NCBI GenBank assembly: GCA_934047225.1
Contig: OW203986.1
Location: 13,643,221 to 13,707,220, forward strand
Length of the DNA: 64,000 bases
DNA from: Ypsolopha sequella
Taxonomy: Eukaryota > Arthropoda > Insecta > Lepidoptera > Ypsolophidae
Direction: 5' to 3'
In this document: one piece after another, positions 24,046-34,732 of the stretch
How positions within the stretch are numbered: position 1 is the first letter of the stretch
Layout: each line of letters opens with the position of its first letter
Position numbers and translations under genes: made by a program
The notes under the pieces: model-generated
Seen by the model: only the letters and a program-made list of their open reading frames with translations
The model's database searches: none
Told to the model about the DNA's origin: nothing

Positions 24046-24182
24046 ATGTCGGTCACACTGTCGATAAAAGGGCAAGACACCGGACTTGCCTTACGGAGTT
24101 CTCTACAACATACTTAACTTCTGAAGAATTGTACAAAGTTGGAGCACTACCTATAACCTGGATGGACAGAATCTTCCCATAG
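24046..24182 (+). CDS. Exon-like ORF inside the LTR element
   Basis: A consensus splice acceptor (TTTTCATTTACTTACAG, ending at 24045) precedes a patch richer in G than its surroundings. Its frame reads VGHTVDKRARHRTCLTEFS, then YLTSEELYKVGALPITWMD, and stops at 24180. No family is recognised. A second acceptor-plus-ORF (TTTATTTTCCAG ending at 24826, then 40 codons to a stop at 24947) follows. Together with the plus-strand promoter candidate they could be exons of a plus-strand transcript captured in, or made by, the element. Chance is quite possible. Confidence 0.3.
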
Positions 24183-25200
24183 TTCCGTGTAAAAGTGATA
24201 TGTTACCATCTACCGTACGTCTAACAGGCTTCACGCATACAAGGTACCTATATACTTCGACTTACTTTCAAAGTTAAATCCAATTCATCAATCATTAGGT
24301 TCCCGTTTAATTATACTAAAGTCCCATAGCCCCGCAATACATGTGATAACCTCTGTAGTTCCATACAGTACATACATATACTCATGCCTGTCTCCCAGAG
24401 GGGTAGGCCTTTCATACATTAGTTGTTAATTAATGACCATTGTAATTCTCTTCAAGGTCAATAAAACAGTTGGCCGTAGGTCTTACTTGAAAAACCATGT
24501 TGCAAAGCACCAAATCGGTAGATATGTAATTTTTACTAACACTACTGTGTTGGCAGAATAACTTTCTCTTTAATTTTATAGCCTCATAGATTATATCACA
24601 TCTGTTAATGAACCTACTTCACCCCTACTAACTTGTGTCAATCTTTGTATTTGAATACTTGACTCCATAAACTAAGCAAAATACAATACATAACCTTTGT
24701 CAAAATATTGTTGGCCCTTAATACTGGTACGTTCATTGAAAGACCCTGAATTAAGAATTTAGCCCGCTGTACTAAGCAAAAGCTAGAGATAAAGTATTAT
24801 AATAATTGACTCATTTTATTTTCCAGATTTTGGATCCGTTATTGATGTCCCTAAATCTTCAACCAAGACGGAGACTGTACGTCAGTACTGGAGTACTTCC
24901 CCTGACACCTAAGACAAGTGACGCAGTCAATGGAACCGTCAGAAGTTAACTTTCCTATCAAAGAAGCTAATGTTTACCTTGATCATTGTTGACAAATTTA
25001 CATTGTCTTCGTCCACGGGACCAAATTTACAATATACTGTTTACCTCTTATAAATATAAATATTTATCTATCGTAACACTCTAAATCACTTCTCCTATTT
25101 ACACGAACAGCAAATTGTACCCAAAACTGGGTGACATTTCTGTATCAAACCATTTCTAAAAGCACCAAATTACTTAAAATAAGCCCAAAATACCTATACT

Positions 25201-25215
25201 GGTCACGGTTACCCA
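25201..25215 (-). promoter_or_regulatory. Primer-binding site candidate
   Basis: Read on the minus strand, three bases after the ACA end of the right LTR, the sequence is TGGGTAACCGTGACC. It starts with the TGG that pairs with the CCA end of a tRNA. ACCGTGAC recalls the arginine-tRNA-type primer site of some insect Gypsy elements, though with differences after TGG. No TGG occurs at the equivalent place on the plus strand after 17078. Confidence 0.45.
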
Positions 25216-27696
25216 TATTGTACTAAATCCTGTAACACTAATTACTGCTCACACTGAACTCCATCGACCCGAATAACAACCCACTTACAACCTACATAGC
25301 TTAACGTTTGGTGCTTAATAGAAATGATTTTAACAGATATATGGCCAAAGTGTGATCGTCAGATTAGAACCTTACGTAGCGCCTTAAGTAGAACCCAAAT
25401 TCTTTAAAAGTGATTCAGAGATGAAGATAGCTAACAACCCTTATTAATAGTCCTGTTCTAAATTATAACTTATCTTTCACGTGCTAAGTAAATTGGACAT
25501 AAATTAATTAAAACCAAATCAGTAGATTTAGATAGTAAAATTAGAGAATATAAAGTATTGGTAAAATGTTCAGATTAGAAATTTCACTATTTGTCAGTTA
25601 AGCCAATATATGAAAGTCATAGAGATAACACTTTGTAAACAAATCTAGATGTAAAATTCATTAATGTTACAATAAATAAAAAGGTGAATAAAATCTCTGT
25701 AGCAATTCTGCGCCAGTCAGCCTCTTAAGAGGCTATGTGAATTTACTATGTTAGACTATACCCGCTACTTTAGACGATACATCACATACAAATTTTGTTT
25801 GATTATGTTATGAATAAAATGCATTATTATTATTTTTTTTAATAACCACTACCAATAATTGGGGATGGATGAGGTGAGGTATTTCTGAGTTTGAAATTTA
25901 ATCATTTATTGATGATCAAAGCTGAATAGTATTCCAACAGCTGACCTTTATGTATGTTGTAAAACTTATTACTCGATAGATACTTCTATACGAAAATTAC
26001 TTATTTAGCTGGTAATCTTCGAATAAGTCCATAGGACAGTGAGTAAAATTCTCACATCTGTGATTATCTGGTCAATAAAATAGAGACTCAAAGAAAGCCA
26101 TATTGGCAACTTCTCAGAAGTACCTTCCCTTGGATGTGGAATACCCCCTTGACTTTTTTTAGTGTATACTTTTTTTGAATTCTAAATTTAAGATTTATTT
26201 ATTTATTTTTATTTTTACGCGCCTATGTTGGTTCCCTGACTACACAGCTCTGGTAAAGAACCAACAAGAAATCCAGAGCGTCCCTATCATCATAGTAACC
26301 AAAACTACAAATGACACAAATAATCCAACAGAATGATTTCAGTTTTCTAACTTATGGCTGTCTTGTGTTTCTGTACCAAATATATTTTATTTGTTCTTAT
26401 GTCATTGGTAAGCTAAACTACCCCATTTCAGTGTATAGTTAGCTCGTGGCTGTATTTTGCCTGACAAAAGAACAAGTAACATCTATACAAATACACCAAA
26501 TGTTACTAATTATATACTTGAGTAACAAACATTGAAATCACTCGTGTTGCACCATGTCCCACTCAAAGATTCAGTCTCTTTAACAGATCTACTCAAATAG
26601 TGACTGACAGTTAAAATTAATTTCTTAGATACTGCTGGTAATACTCAACTTAAAGTTGCTATGTCAATTTGACAAAACTATCTAGTAAAAAACTTAGACT
26701 TTCATATTCAGCGTACAGTCATTCTGTTTACTATTCAATAGAGAATTTCTATCAAGTCAAAATTGCAAGTTGTTTCAGTAATAAACTTCTCTAATACAAT
26801 CGTCTTTGTTGTATTTAATGCAAGTCAGATATGTACAAATTTCTACCAGGTTGGAATTTTACCCATTTTCTAAAAATCTCCAAGTTTCAGTAAGGTTTTT
26901 ACATAATAAGTCTCAAATATATTAAAACTTTTGAATACAATAAATTAGGCTTTCAACCCTCATTTCATGTAGGAAAGTTTACTTTAAAAATCATTGATTT
27001 TCTAGTAATATGAAACTACTGTGACTTTCATCCTTAACAGTATTGCAGTTATTTATGTAGTCAATTTTATAACTACACTCAGTAGAATAATTTCAATATA
27101 TTTTGAAAGAGAAATCTGCTCTAGGTAATGTAGTATTAAAAATACTAATAGAACTTTGTTTTTATTCTAAAGATGTATTCATTTAATTCCATTGACGAAG
27201 AACAACTTTTACTACCCCATATTTGGTGTATAGTATCAGTTAAGGCTTTTATTTTGCCAGACAAGGGAAAGCATTTATGCAAACAAATACATCATGTTAT
27301 GTACTTCAAGTTTATTGAACATTTATAAGAATTGAAATTATTCTCTTGAATAAAGATTTCCCGAACTATTTTCACGGTAATTAGTTTATTAGTTACTTAC
27401 TCAATTGAGTAATAAAAGAAAATCCGAAACATTCTATATTTCATCTAGGTTCTACTCTGTATCAATGCAGTCATTTCGACAAGGGAGTAAGTAAGTAAAT
27501 ACTGACTAAAAGGTTCGTCAGTCTGCTATACTCTATTTTGGATTCTTATATACCAAACTATTTATTAGGCATATTTTGTGCCAAACTCAAGTCTCTTTAT
27601 TTCTTGAAAGAAATACCTAAGTAAATACAATATTTTAAGAGATAATTAAGTGATGAAACTTATGTTTCCTATCATTTCATATTTATTGCCAATATT

Positions 27697-27928
27697 AAAG
27701 CCCTATGCCCTAGCATTCAAAACTAGTGTTCTGTGGGCATATAAAACCCTCTTAGATAAACAATGAAACTATTTCAGTATCAAAGCCCTATGCCCTTACA
27801 TTCAAAATTGGACTTATAAAGCCCTCTCAAATAAACAATGAAACTATTTCAATATCAAAGCCCTATGTCCTTACATTCAAAATTGGACTTATAAAGCCCT
27901 CTCAGATAAGTAAACAATGAAACTATTT
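27697..27928. repeat. Three tandem ~75-85 bp repeats in the right LTR
   Basis: Exact counterpart of 14967-15198, with units starting AAAGCCCTATG. Confidence 0.85.
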
Positions 27929-28435
27929 GTCAAACAAACTAGTCAACAACAACCTATTCCTGAACCACTAACTCTAATTTTCAGAGGTCCCTATCTACTT
28001 GAAAACTTGTAACCTATCATAATTGAATTTATTGACCTATTTTCCCTGAACAATGAAGAAAGTTACCTGAAACCTCCCACTATGCATAATTTCTAAAAAA
28101 AACCTATTAATGTCCTAACAATAGACTTGAATTTTTGGAATTTACCTACCTAACATTTGGCCCTAAAATCAAATGTTCCTAGGCTTTTAAATGTGTGAAT
28201 TTTCAAAGCTAGAGGTCCGTCACCTCACATTTACAATTAAACGTGTGTGTGGTTGTATATTGTGCTAGCAAACACCATACAACCCCTCAACTAATCGACA
28301 GAAAGAAGTGAGGCAAGTTGAAACCTCTCTGTGTGCCTAACACCCTAAAACTTTGCCCTACTCAGACAGGGGGTGATACAGTAGGTAAAAAGGACGTCAC
28401 CCCGCTGGCTGGGATAGCCTATATGATCATGTGTA

Positions 28436-28474
28436 TATATAAATATATAGATATGAGACCATGACCAGCTCAGT
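28436..28474 (+). promoter_or_regulatory. Plus-strand promoter candidate in right LTR
   Basis: Copy of 15706-15744. If the plus strand is used, transcription from here would run out of the element into the flank at 29813. Confidence 0.35.
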
Positions 28475-29226
28475 CAGATGACAAAGGACAGAACAAATCG
28501 CAGCCTCTTCACGGCTCGGACGCTTTGCCATAAACATCGCCTTTCATGGAGGATGTGTTTCCAGTATGTAAAACTGGCGCAAGGCCATCCCAGACGCTTG
28601 CTTCCCTCCAGAGGAGGTTAAAACTAGACTCTGTCGTTCACACCAGTAGGTGACCTGAATCTAGCCCAAAGCGACTTCCGCTCTGTAAGCTCCCTGCCTG
28701 ACTCTTCAAGATATCCCAGCGACTAGCCCTATGCCATTGTTACCCTGGTACATCTTCCCGTTTCCACGTCCGGCATTACTAAGAAGAGACCATACTCCCT
28801 TCCTCCCCATCAACCCCTGAATCGACCTATGCACTATTACATTATTTAGGTACGTACTTTTAATTTCGGAACTTGAAAATACGATTATCGAACCCTTTAC
28901 ATAACGCGGAATCTAGCTCGTTCGCTCGTTCACCCTACACGAATTCAAACGCGTGTGTCAATCGCCGAGTCGGAAAAGTCAAAAACTATTGACCATAACC
29001 GAATCTATTTACGAAAAAAAGGGCATTCCGCCACCTAAAAGCTAACGCGACGCGAAATGGTCCCGAGACCTAACGAACAGATAGATTGACACATTCCGTA
29101 TTTTAATCGCAAATTCCGAAAACAAAATCACTATTAAAACAAACAGAAACTTCCCCAAATAAACTCAAAAATGAACTACACCTTTAAAACTTCTTGCAGC
29201 ACTTCCACTGACGACGGTGTAAAAAT

Positions 29227-29264
29227 GAATGAGCCCCCACCCTACATTTCCACCCATTTATATA
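29227..29264 (-). promoter_or_regulatory. Minus-strand promoter candidate in right LTR
   Basis: Copy of 16497-16534. In the minus orientation this would be the active 5' LTR promoter, with its start at 29230 driving the genomic transcript through the interior. Confidence 0.4.
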
Positions 29265-29808
29265 CTAAGTGTGATATTAGCGTTATCAGTGCTATCGGCG
29301 TCAACGGTGCTAACGGTGTTATGTGCGCTTTCGTGCAGAACGAACAAAAGTGAGACAACCAAACAAGAGTAATAGAGATGGCAACATAACAACAAAACAT
29401 GGCAACAGCATATACTCGGCGTAAGCAGGACAGGACAAAAATATACAAGTAAGAGTGAAAGAGATAGACACATGGTGACAAGCCTAAGGCGTCATCTAGT
29501 CTACGTGGCAACAACTTGGCAGTTGCGTGACAACAACAGCTAATTTAGGGTTCACGCATAATTGGAAACCATAATGTTTGAAATTGAAAGTTTATTCTTA
29601 ATTCCTTCCATATTGGACCGATTGTTTGGGCCGGTGGTTGAGTTTACTGTATTTATCATTTAAAATCAGTTATTCTACGCGATCGATTTCAATTTGCTTT
29701 ATTTATTTCAACGTGATTTATTTGATTACATACAACAATCTTCCTGCCCATTATCATAACATTTATTTGTGAATTGAGACGTGAACAGATGAGGTACGAT
29801 CTGTCACA

Positions 29809-29812
29809 ACAC
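29809..29812. repeat. Right 4-bp target-site duplication (ACAC)
   Basis: ACAC follows the ACA terminus of the right LTR and matches 12485-12488. Confidence 0.65.
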
Positions 29813-30330
29813 TAGAGGTAAATATCTGCAAAATACGATGCTGGTGAAGGCAAAATAAAAATGAGCACATATATACAGCTTTCCATTGCAAGTCTGAAAA
29901 CTTTTGAAAAAATATTAATGATTTTAACCATTGCTCCGTGTTGGGGTTCGATTCTACAAAACATTTAATTTCAAAAACTTCCTAAACTTTTTTTTTAAAG
30001 CTACGAAAATATCATAAGAAGGAAGTTTTTGCTTTAATGCACATTATTTCTATTATTTTATCGTATTTGAGAGCTGTTTTTGGAACTTTTAATATACCGG
30101 CATACAGAAACTACTAAATACCATGTATTTTTGGACAGGTCTTTTGGATAAATTTCAAACTGCCTAAAGGTACATCATTTTTCAAATAAATATGCAACTT
30201 GGGGGTTCCTATAGCCCAAAGACACGACCAATAGGGTTGGCTCTCACAGACGTACCTATGTTTGGTATGATAAATCCATCGACCAGGTATAAATTTCAGT
30301 TTTCAACCAAATAACCCCCTCTTTTAGCCA
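29813..30330. other. AT-rich flank, nothing identified
   Basis: Unique-looking sequence immediately right of the LTR element; no coding or repeat signal recognised. Confidence 0.35.
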
Positions 30331-30540
30331 GTCTTGGATTTTCTTTTTTTTTTTATTGACGAGTTCATAGGTAACACTTTTTACACATTTACACAAATAA
30401 TAAAGACATACAAAATAAAAAATTAAACATGGTGTACAAAGGTGGCACTTATTGCTCAGGCAAACATTGGAAACAAACAGAAAGATGAACAAAATAAGAC
30501 AAGTAAAGTGCAAATACTAAGGGAAATAATAAGGAGATCA
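30331..30540 (-). mobile_element. LINE 3' end remnant
   Basis: A T-run followed by ATTGACGAGTTCATAGG and GTGTACAAAGGTGGCACTTA. The last block matches TGTGTACAAAAGCGGCACTT at 36186, which also follows a T-rich run. This looks like a minus-strand non-LTR element ending in poly-A. No coding part remains. Confidence 0.45.
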
Positions 30541-30604
30541 AGATAAAATATATACCTAAATAGACATATCTAAGACATAAATTTACATATGAAATACATG
30601 AACA

Positions 30605-31203
30605 TACTTAATAGTAGTTTATGCTACAAGGGCGAAAAGGAATAAATTACGAGGACGATTTAAAACACGAGCGTAGCAACTACTACGTTAATGCATAGTG
30701 AGAGGAAATAAAACAAATACGATTATCAAAGAATAGTACATTACGATACGAGAGCGATGAAACGTTTTCTGACGAGTGTGAGTTTGCGGCACGAGCCGAA
30801 GGCGAGTGCTGCAATCACACGAGTCGAGAAAAAGTTTCTCGCACGAGTTTCGTATAATTTTTTATAGCACAAGTGCGAAAAATGCCGACTTTACGCACGC
30901 GCAGCGTGCGTAAAGTGGTCATTTTACGCACGGTGTGCTATAAAACAATTTAATTATTAAAGTTGAAAGTTACATGGTAACAATTTTGTAAGTTAATGAT
31001 TGGCTCAAAAGGACTGTATCCAGAGCCGTTAAACAGTGGAAAAAAAAAGTACAACATTTATGGTACACGGGAAAGGTTGCAGGTTAGCCAACTTCTCGTA
31101 AATAAATAAAAAAAATTATAATAAAGCCCTAGGACAAAATAATCGACTTTCTGTTCGTTTTTGATGCATAAAAAGTGGGCCTTTACGAGCACTTGCATTA
31201 AAA
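30605..31203. repeat. Dispersed repeat J, long form
   Basis: Shares its start (TAGTAGTTTATGCTA...GGACGAAAAGGAATAAATTACGAGGA) and end (CCCTAGG...AAAATAATCGACT, AAAAAGTGGGCCTTTACGAG) with 59335-59697. This copy has about 240 extra bases (about 30725-30965) carrying GTGCGAAAAATG, GCACGCGCAGCGTGCG hairpins and the GAGTTTGCGGCACGAGCCGAAGGCGAG block. A relative of that block lies alone at 42660-42770. Confidence 0.7.
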
Positions 31204-32010
31204 AATAAATTAATATTTACCTTTAAAATCACACATATATAAAATAAATAAACGTACAAAAATAATAATAATGCATAATATTTGAGTTTTAAGATGGGTA
31301 CTCTGTGGAGAAAAATTGTTTCACTTTTATTTTCAAGGATTTTTTTTTTCAATATATGGATTGTAACAGGTAAACGATTTCTTGTTTAGGTAATTATCAA
31401 AATTACAGGTGTGAGGAAGCTGGACTACCTAAAGTATTTTTTTAATTCTTTTGTGTCTATCTGATCTACAAATCTGCAAGAGCAGAGTCTTCCTATCAGA
31501 GGTGTAAAAAATTAACTACGGGTGTAAATTTCACTATGCTGTGCAATTAACTAGGGAACCCTGGAACTATTTGTGAAGCTTTTCAATAAAACCAGTGGCG
31601 TGAAATTCAGCTATTGGTTTTCTTTGGGAGGATGTTGCATTGTAATTTGTATGAGTTTGAACCGGCGGTCGGCGGCGGCGTGCGCGGCACGGCTGCAACG
31701 CGGCCAAACCCTACGGAAAAATGAACACAAACTTTTATATTGAATTTCATTTAAACTGGTCTATGAGTTATTTCATTTCATAATATTATTTTCTAGAATG
31801 GCTATTCTTTTATTATTTTTTGCCCACAATATCAGTCATTCACTTTTATATAATGCGTGATGATATGCGATATAAGGTTGAGAGTCTAAGACCCGGTCAA
31901 ATGATCACAACGAAATGTAAGGAATAAAAAAATAAAATAAAAATTGCCTTTATTTCTGAGCGTTTTTTTCATGCATCTTAAAATAATTTCCTTATTATTT
32001 ATTATTTCAT
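31204..32010. other. AT-rich stretch with a short GC-rich patch
   Basis: No gene recognised. At 31657-31710 there is a GGCGGTCGGCGGCGGCG patch that is CpG-rich and resembles a simple repeat. Confidence 0.35.
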
Positions 32011-32011
32011 G

Positions 32012-32998
32012 CAAATTCAAATTCAAATTCAAAATTCAAATTCGCATCGGAACTATTATTTACTTATACCTATTATTAATTTCTTTATTAATTTCAATAA
32101 TTCAATTTAAATTCTCAGCTGCCCATTTCTGAGCAAAGGCCTCCCCCATAATTTCCCATTCTCTTTTATTATCCGTTTTTCTAAGCCAGGTTGGTCCGGC
32201 TTCTTCCACAATATCATCTCATTCTTTGCCTTCCTACAGATCTTCTTCCATCTCTGGGATACCATTCGGTTGTTCTCTTTGTCCACCTGTCATCTCTTAT
32301 TCTCATAACATGCCCTGTGCATCTTCATTTCTGTCTTTGTATGAAAGCGATACAGTCAGTTATTTTTGTTTTTTCTCTTATTATCTTGTTCTTGATCATA
32401 ACTATAATCTTTATGTGCAAAATCCTTCTTTCGATCGCTCTTTGGCAGACCCTTAATTTATTTCTCTGGCCTTCTGTGAGTGTCCAGGTTTAGCATCGGT
32501 AGGTTAAGCATGGAAGCAGTACTGAGTTGACAAGCTTTTTCTTGAATGTCATTCCTATACTTTTGTTTTTGAATATTTCTTTTAAGCTCCAGTATTTACT
32601 CCATGTTTTTGTTATTCTTCTGTTTATCTCTTTAGTTGATCTGTCCTTGAATGAAATCACTTGTCCTAGGGATATGTATTCGTCTTTGTAATCTGTTGTT
32701 TCTTTGTCTATAATGATAGGAGATCTATTTGAGTAATTTATTAGTTTTGTCTTCTCTTCATTCATCTCAAGGCCTACTTTTTTGCTTTCTCTATTAAGAT
32801 CTTTAAGCATTTCTTCCATTTCACATGCCTTTTCACTGAAAATGACAATGTCATCGGCAAATCCTAAATGACTCAATTTTTTTCCATCTATGTTAAGGCC
32901 TTTGTTTTGCCATGTTATATTTCTCATTAAGTGTTCTAATACAGAGATGAATAGTTTTGCAGATAAAGGATCACCCTATTCTACGCCTTTTTTTTAAT
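32012..32998 (-). pseudogene. RTE/BovB-like LINE reverse transcriptase, truncated and decayed
   Basis: Minus strand. Near 32975 the frame reads KGVE-stop-GDPLSAKLF, the usual KGVRQGDPLSPKLF with the Gln codon turned into a stop. Then comes LSHLGFADDIVIFSEK (32890-32830), with the FADD catalytic motif of LINE reverse transcriptases, and KVGLEMNEEKTKLI. After a stop at 32490, the C-terminal block continues with frameshifts: TEGQRNKLRVCQRAIERRIL, GHVMRIRDDRWTKRTTEWYP, then EEAGPTWLR and MGEAFAQKWAAENLN. The 3' end has a TTTGAA-type simple repeat (32012-32042), as usual for RTE-clade tails. It is 5'-truncated just before GDPLS and not functional. The clade is from the motif pattern. Confidence 0.85.
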
Positions 32999-33129
32999 AT
33001 AAGGAACATAATTTTAATGTTCTTAATCGGGAAAATACATATTTCCACATAATTATCTGAAGAAAAACAGACGTCTGGAATTATTTGGGTAAAAAACTCA
33101 TAATGTTTAATTTATTAGTTCTAAATAAG

Positions 33130-33278
33130 AAATTCAGTTCCAGTCCCGAGTGAATCACTATGGGGAGTCAAAATTTCATTTTACGAATTTCACCAAAATT
33201 GTAATTGATCCATGATACTGATCACTGACCAAGCCACCAGTATGAATTTGGACGATGATCAAAAAGTCACCTTGTATA
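33130..33278. mobile_element. Half copy of fold-back family F
   Basis: From AATTCAGTTCCAGTCCCGAG to CACCTTGTATA it matches 57175-57320 closely. The inverted left arm present at 57051-57170 is missing here, so only the centre and one arm survive. Confidence 0.75.
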
Positions 33279-34360
33279 TATTTCTTAAAATCTTAAGTTT
33301 AGTCAACACACCAGTATTATTATATTATCATGGTCTAGAATAACAAAACAAGTAATTCACATACTTTATAATAATTGACATATATAAATAAAAATTTACT
33401 ACTCTTTTTAATATAAATATTATAATAATCGTCTTCTACTTTCTGCAGTCCAAGCAACCAGAACGCGCCGCGTTCTCCTTGATCGTTTCGGAACAGTTTA
33501 AAAAGGTTGTGATTTTATCAATTATCTAATAAACAATATTTATTCCTAAAATAGTAGATCTGTTACCTAAATTGAATGACCAAATAATATCAAAACGCTT
33601 ACCTAAATATTAATTAAGAATTACTTGGAAATAATTGAATTGGGTTTAAAAATAATAGAAGTGGAACCAAAATTGAACCACTAAACAATGTAAAAATGTT
33701 TACCTAAAATTTATTTATGCCCAAGCATATCATATTTCTGTAAAAATTAGAAGCGCCGCTCCGCTTCGCTCGGCTCCCCAAATGTATTTACATGTAAACC
33801 TAACTCGCTCTTTTTCGCTCCGCTCGTCACCGCACCTATTTTTTGACTTTTGGTGTAATATTTTCGATTTCATACTTTGAGATCTGCCCAATTCTACAAA
33901 GCTATTACGCATTTTTTCATAGAATTAAGAAACTGATCTATTTATTAGGTGAATAATCTATCATTTACATAAAAAACAACTTTTTGGAGACAGACTATAG
34001 AAAAAGTGATCAAGCGATAACTTAAGATACATTTGCTTTAATTTGATGATTTATACTTAGGGGCCGTTTTGATCAATATAATGAACAAATATTTGACCTA
34101 TATATTTTTTTGGGAACAGACATATCATTAGAATTTTGCAGATTAGTGACAAATCTAAATATAGGTGATAGAAAATATTGTTCCCGTTTAAAATATGGTT
34201 TTTACACTGTGGTCTCGGTCTGAGTGTGTAAGTAAAGATCCAAGCCGTCGCATAAATAACAGTGACCGCGGAACGCACTCAGAATAAGAAAAAAATATTC
34301 TAAGGGAACGCAGAACCACAAAATACAAAATAGATACAACCAGAAGGCCAACTCGATGAC
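33279..34360. other. AT-rich stretch, small CpG-rich patch
   Basis: No gene recognised. At 33749-33835 GCGCCGCTCCGCTTCGCTCGG and CGCTCCGCTCGTC recur, a low-complexity pattern typical of repeat ends. Open frames on the minus strand here cross this patch. Confidence 0.35.
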
Positions 34361-34362
34361 GG

Positions 34363-34496
34363 AGCGAAAACAGACGCACACATGCATAGACGCAACGTAC
34401 GATGATCTCGGCAGAATTTCGTATTGGCATTCACCCGAGTATCTTCGAGATCGTCGTACGTACGCGTCAATATGTGCGTGCGCCCGTTTTCGCTAG
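34363..34496. repeat. Imperfect inverted repeat (~49-bp arms)
   Basis: AGCGAAAACAGACGCACACA on the left pairs with TGTGCGTGCGCCCGTTTTCGCT on the right, and CGTACGATGATCTCGG with CGAGATCGTCGTACG inside. It may be a MITE or part of a larger element. Confidence 0.6.
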
Positions 34497-34600
34497 TTAT
34501 TCGGAGTAAACATTCTGTGAGTGGTTATTTTGTGGCAGAACTCTGCAGATATGTGTAGTCAGCTCCTTAATTAGTATGAACATTTTGGTATATATATCCC

Positions 34601-34732
34601 GGTCACATTATCTCGAGACCTGGCGTCGATGACGTCACGTCGCGTCGGCGCTCAGATACAGAGCGCGGGGAGGTGAAAGGAGAACGGGGGCGGGTGGTTC
34701 GCATTCCAGCGAGGTCTCGAGATATTGTGACC
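34601..34732. mobile_element. GC-rich fold-back element with CRE-like core
   Basis: Arms GGTCACATTATCTCGAGACC and GGTCTCGAGATATTGTGACC differ at one or two places. The interior is strongly GC- and CpG-rich (40 of 60 bases in 34621-34680) inside an AT-rich region and contains TGACGTCA, a perfect cyclic-AMP response element. TATATATA lies just to the left. Confidence 0.65.

Larger units (their letters stand above)
17079..25218. other. Internal noncoding domain of the LTR element
   Basis: 8,140 bp with no protein family recognised on either strand. The plus strand is poor in G: for example 21301-21360 has 14 C and 4 G, and 23581-23640 has 15 C and 5 G, whereas sequence outside the element (for example 10021-10080) is nearly balanced. 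This one-sided composition suggests that the domain has evolved as a single RNA-templated unit. It holds the paired ~800-bp units, the 205-bp tandem array, a degraded tRNA-like sequence and several exon-like patches listed separately. The motif ATGCCTGTCTCCCAGAGGGG near 24384 resembles a block frequent in lepidopteran repeats. Confidence 0.6.
12489..29808 (-). mobile_element. Giant non-autonomous LTR retrotransposon (LARD-like), 17.3 kb
   Basis: Two 4,590-bp direct repeats flank 8,140 bp. The offset between them is exactly 12,730 at both ends, and every line I compared is identical. The repeats run TGT...ACA and the element is bracketed by ACAC. These are hallmarks of integrase-mediated insertion. 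The internal part has no recognisable gag, protease, reverse transcriptase or integrase, and its longest frames are under 100 codons, so it must be mobilised in trans. Long LTRs with a long noncoding interior define LARDs, best known from plants. The minus orientation is inferred from a primer-binding-site candidate (25201-25215) and a polypurine candidate (17082-17089); both are imperfect. Alternatives are a 12.7-kb tandem duplication or an assembly artefact, which would not explain the termini and duplication. Confidence 0.75.
25219..29808 (-). repeat. Right long terminal repeat (4,590 bp)
   Basis: Same sequence as 12489-17078 at a constant offset of 12,730; I found no difference in any line compared. 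For a minus-strand element this is the 5' LTR. It contains the second copies of the tandem array (27697-27928) and of both promoter candidates (28436-28474 plus; 29227-29264 minus). Confidence 0.8.

Noticed and set aside
12489..29808. Large tandem duplication or assembly duplication instead of an LTR element
   Set aside because: Not fully excluded, but TGT...ACA boundaries plus an ACAC duplication are unlikely by chance; kept as the main alternative.
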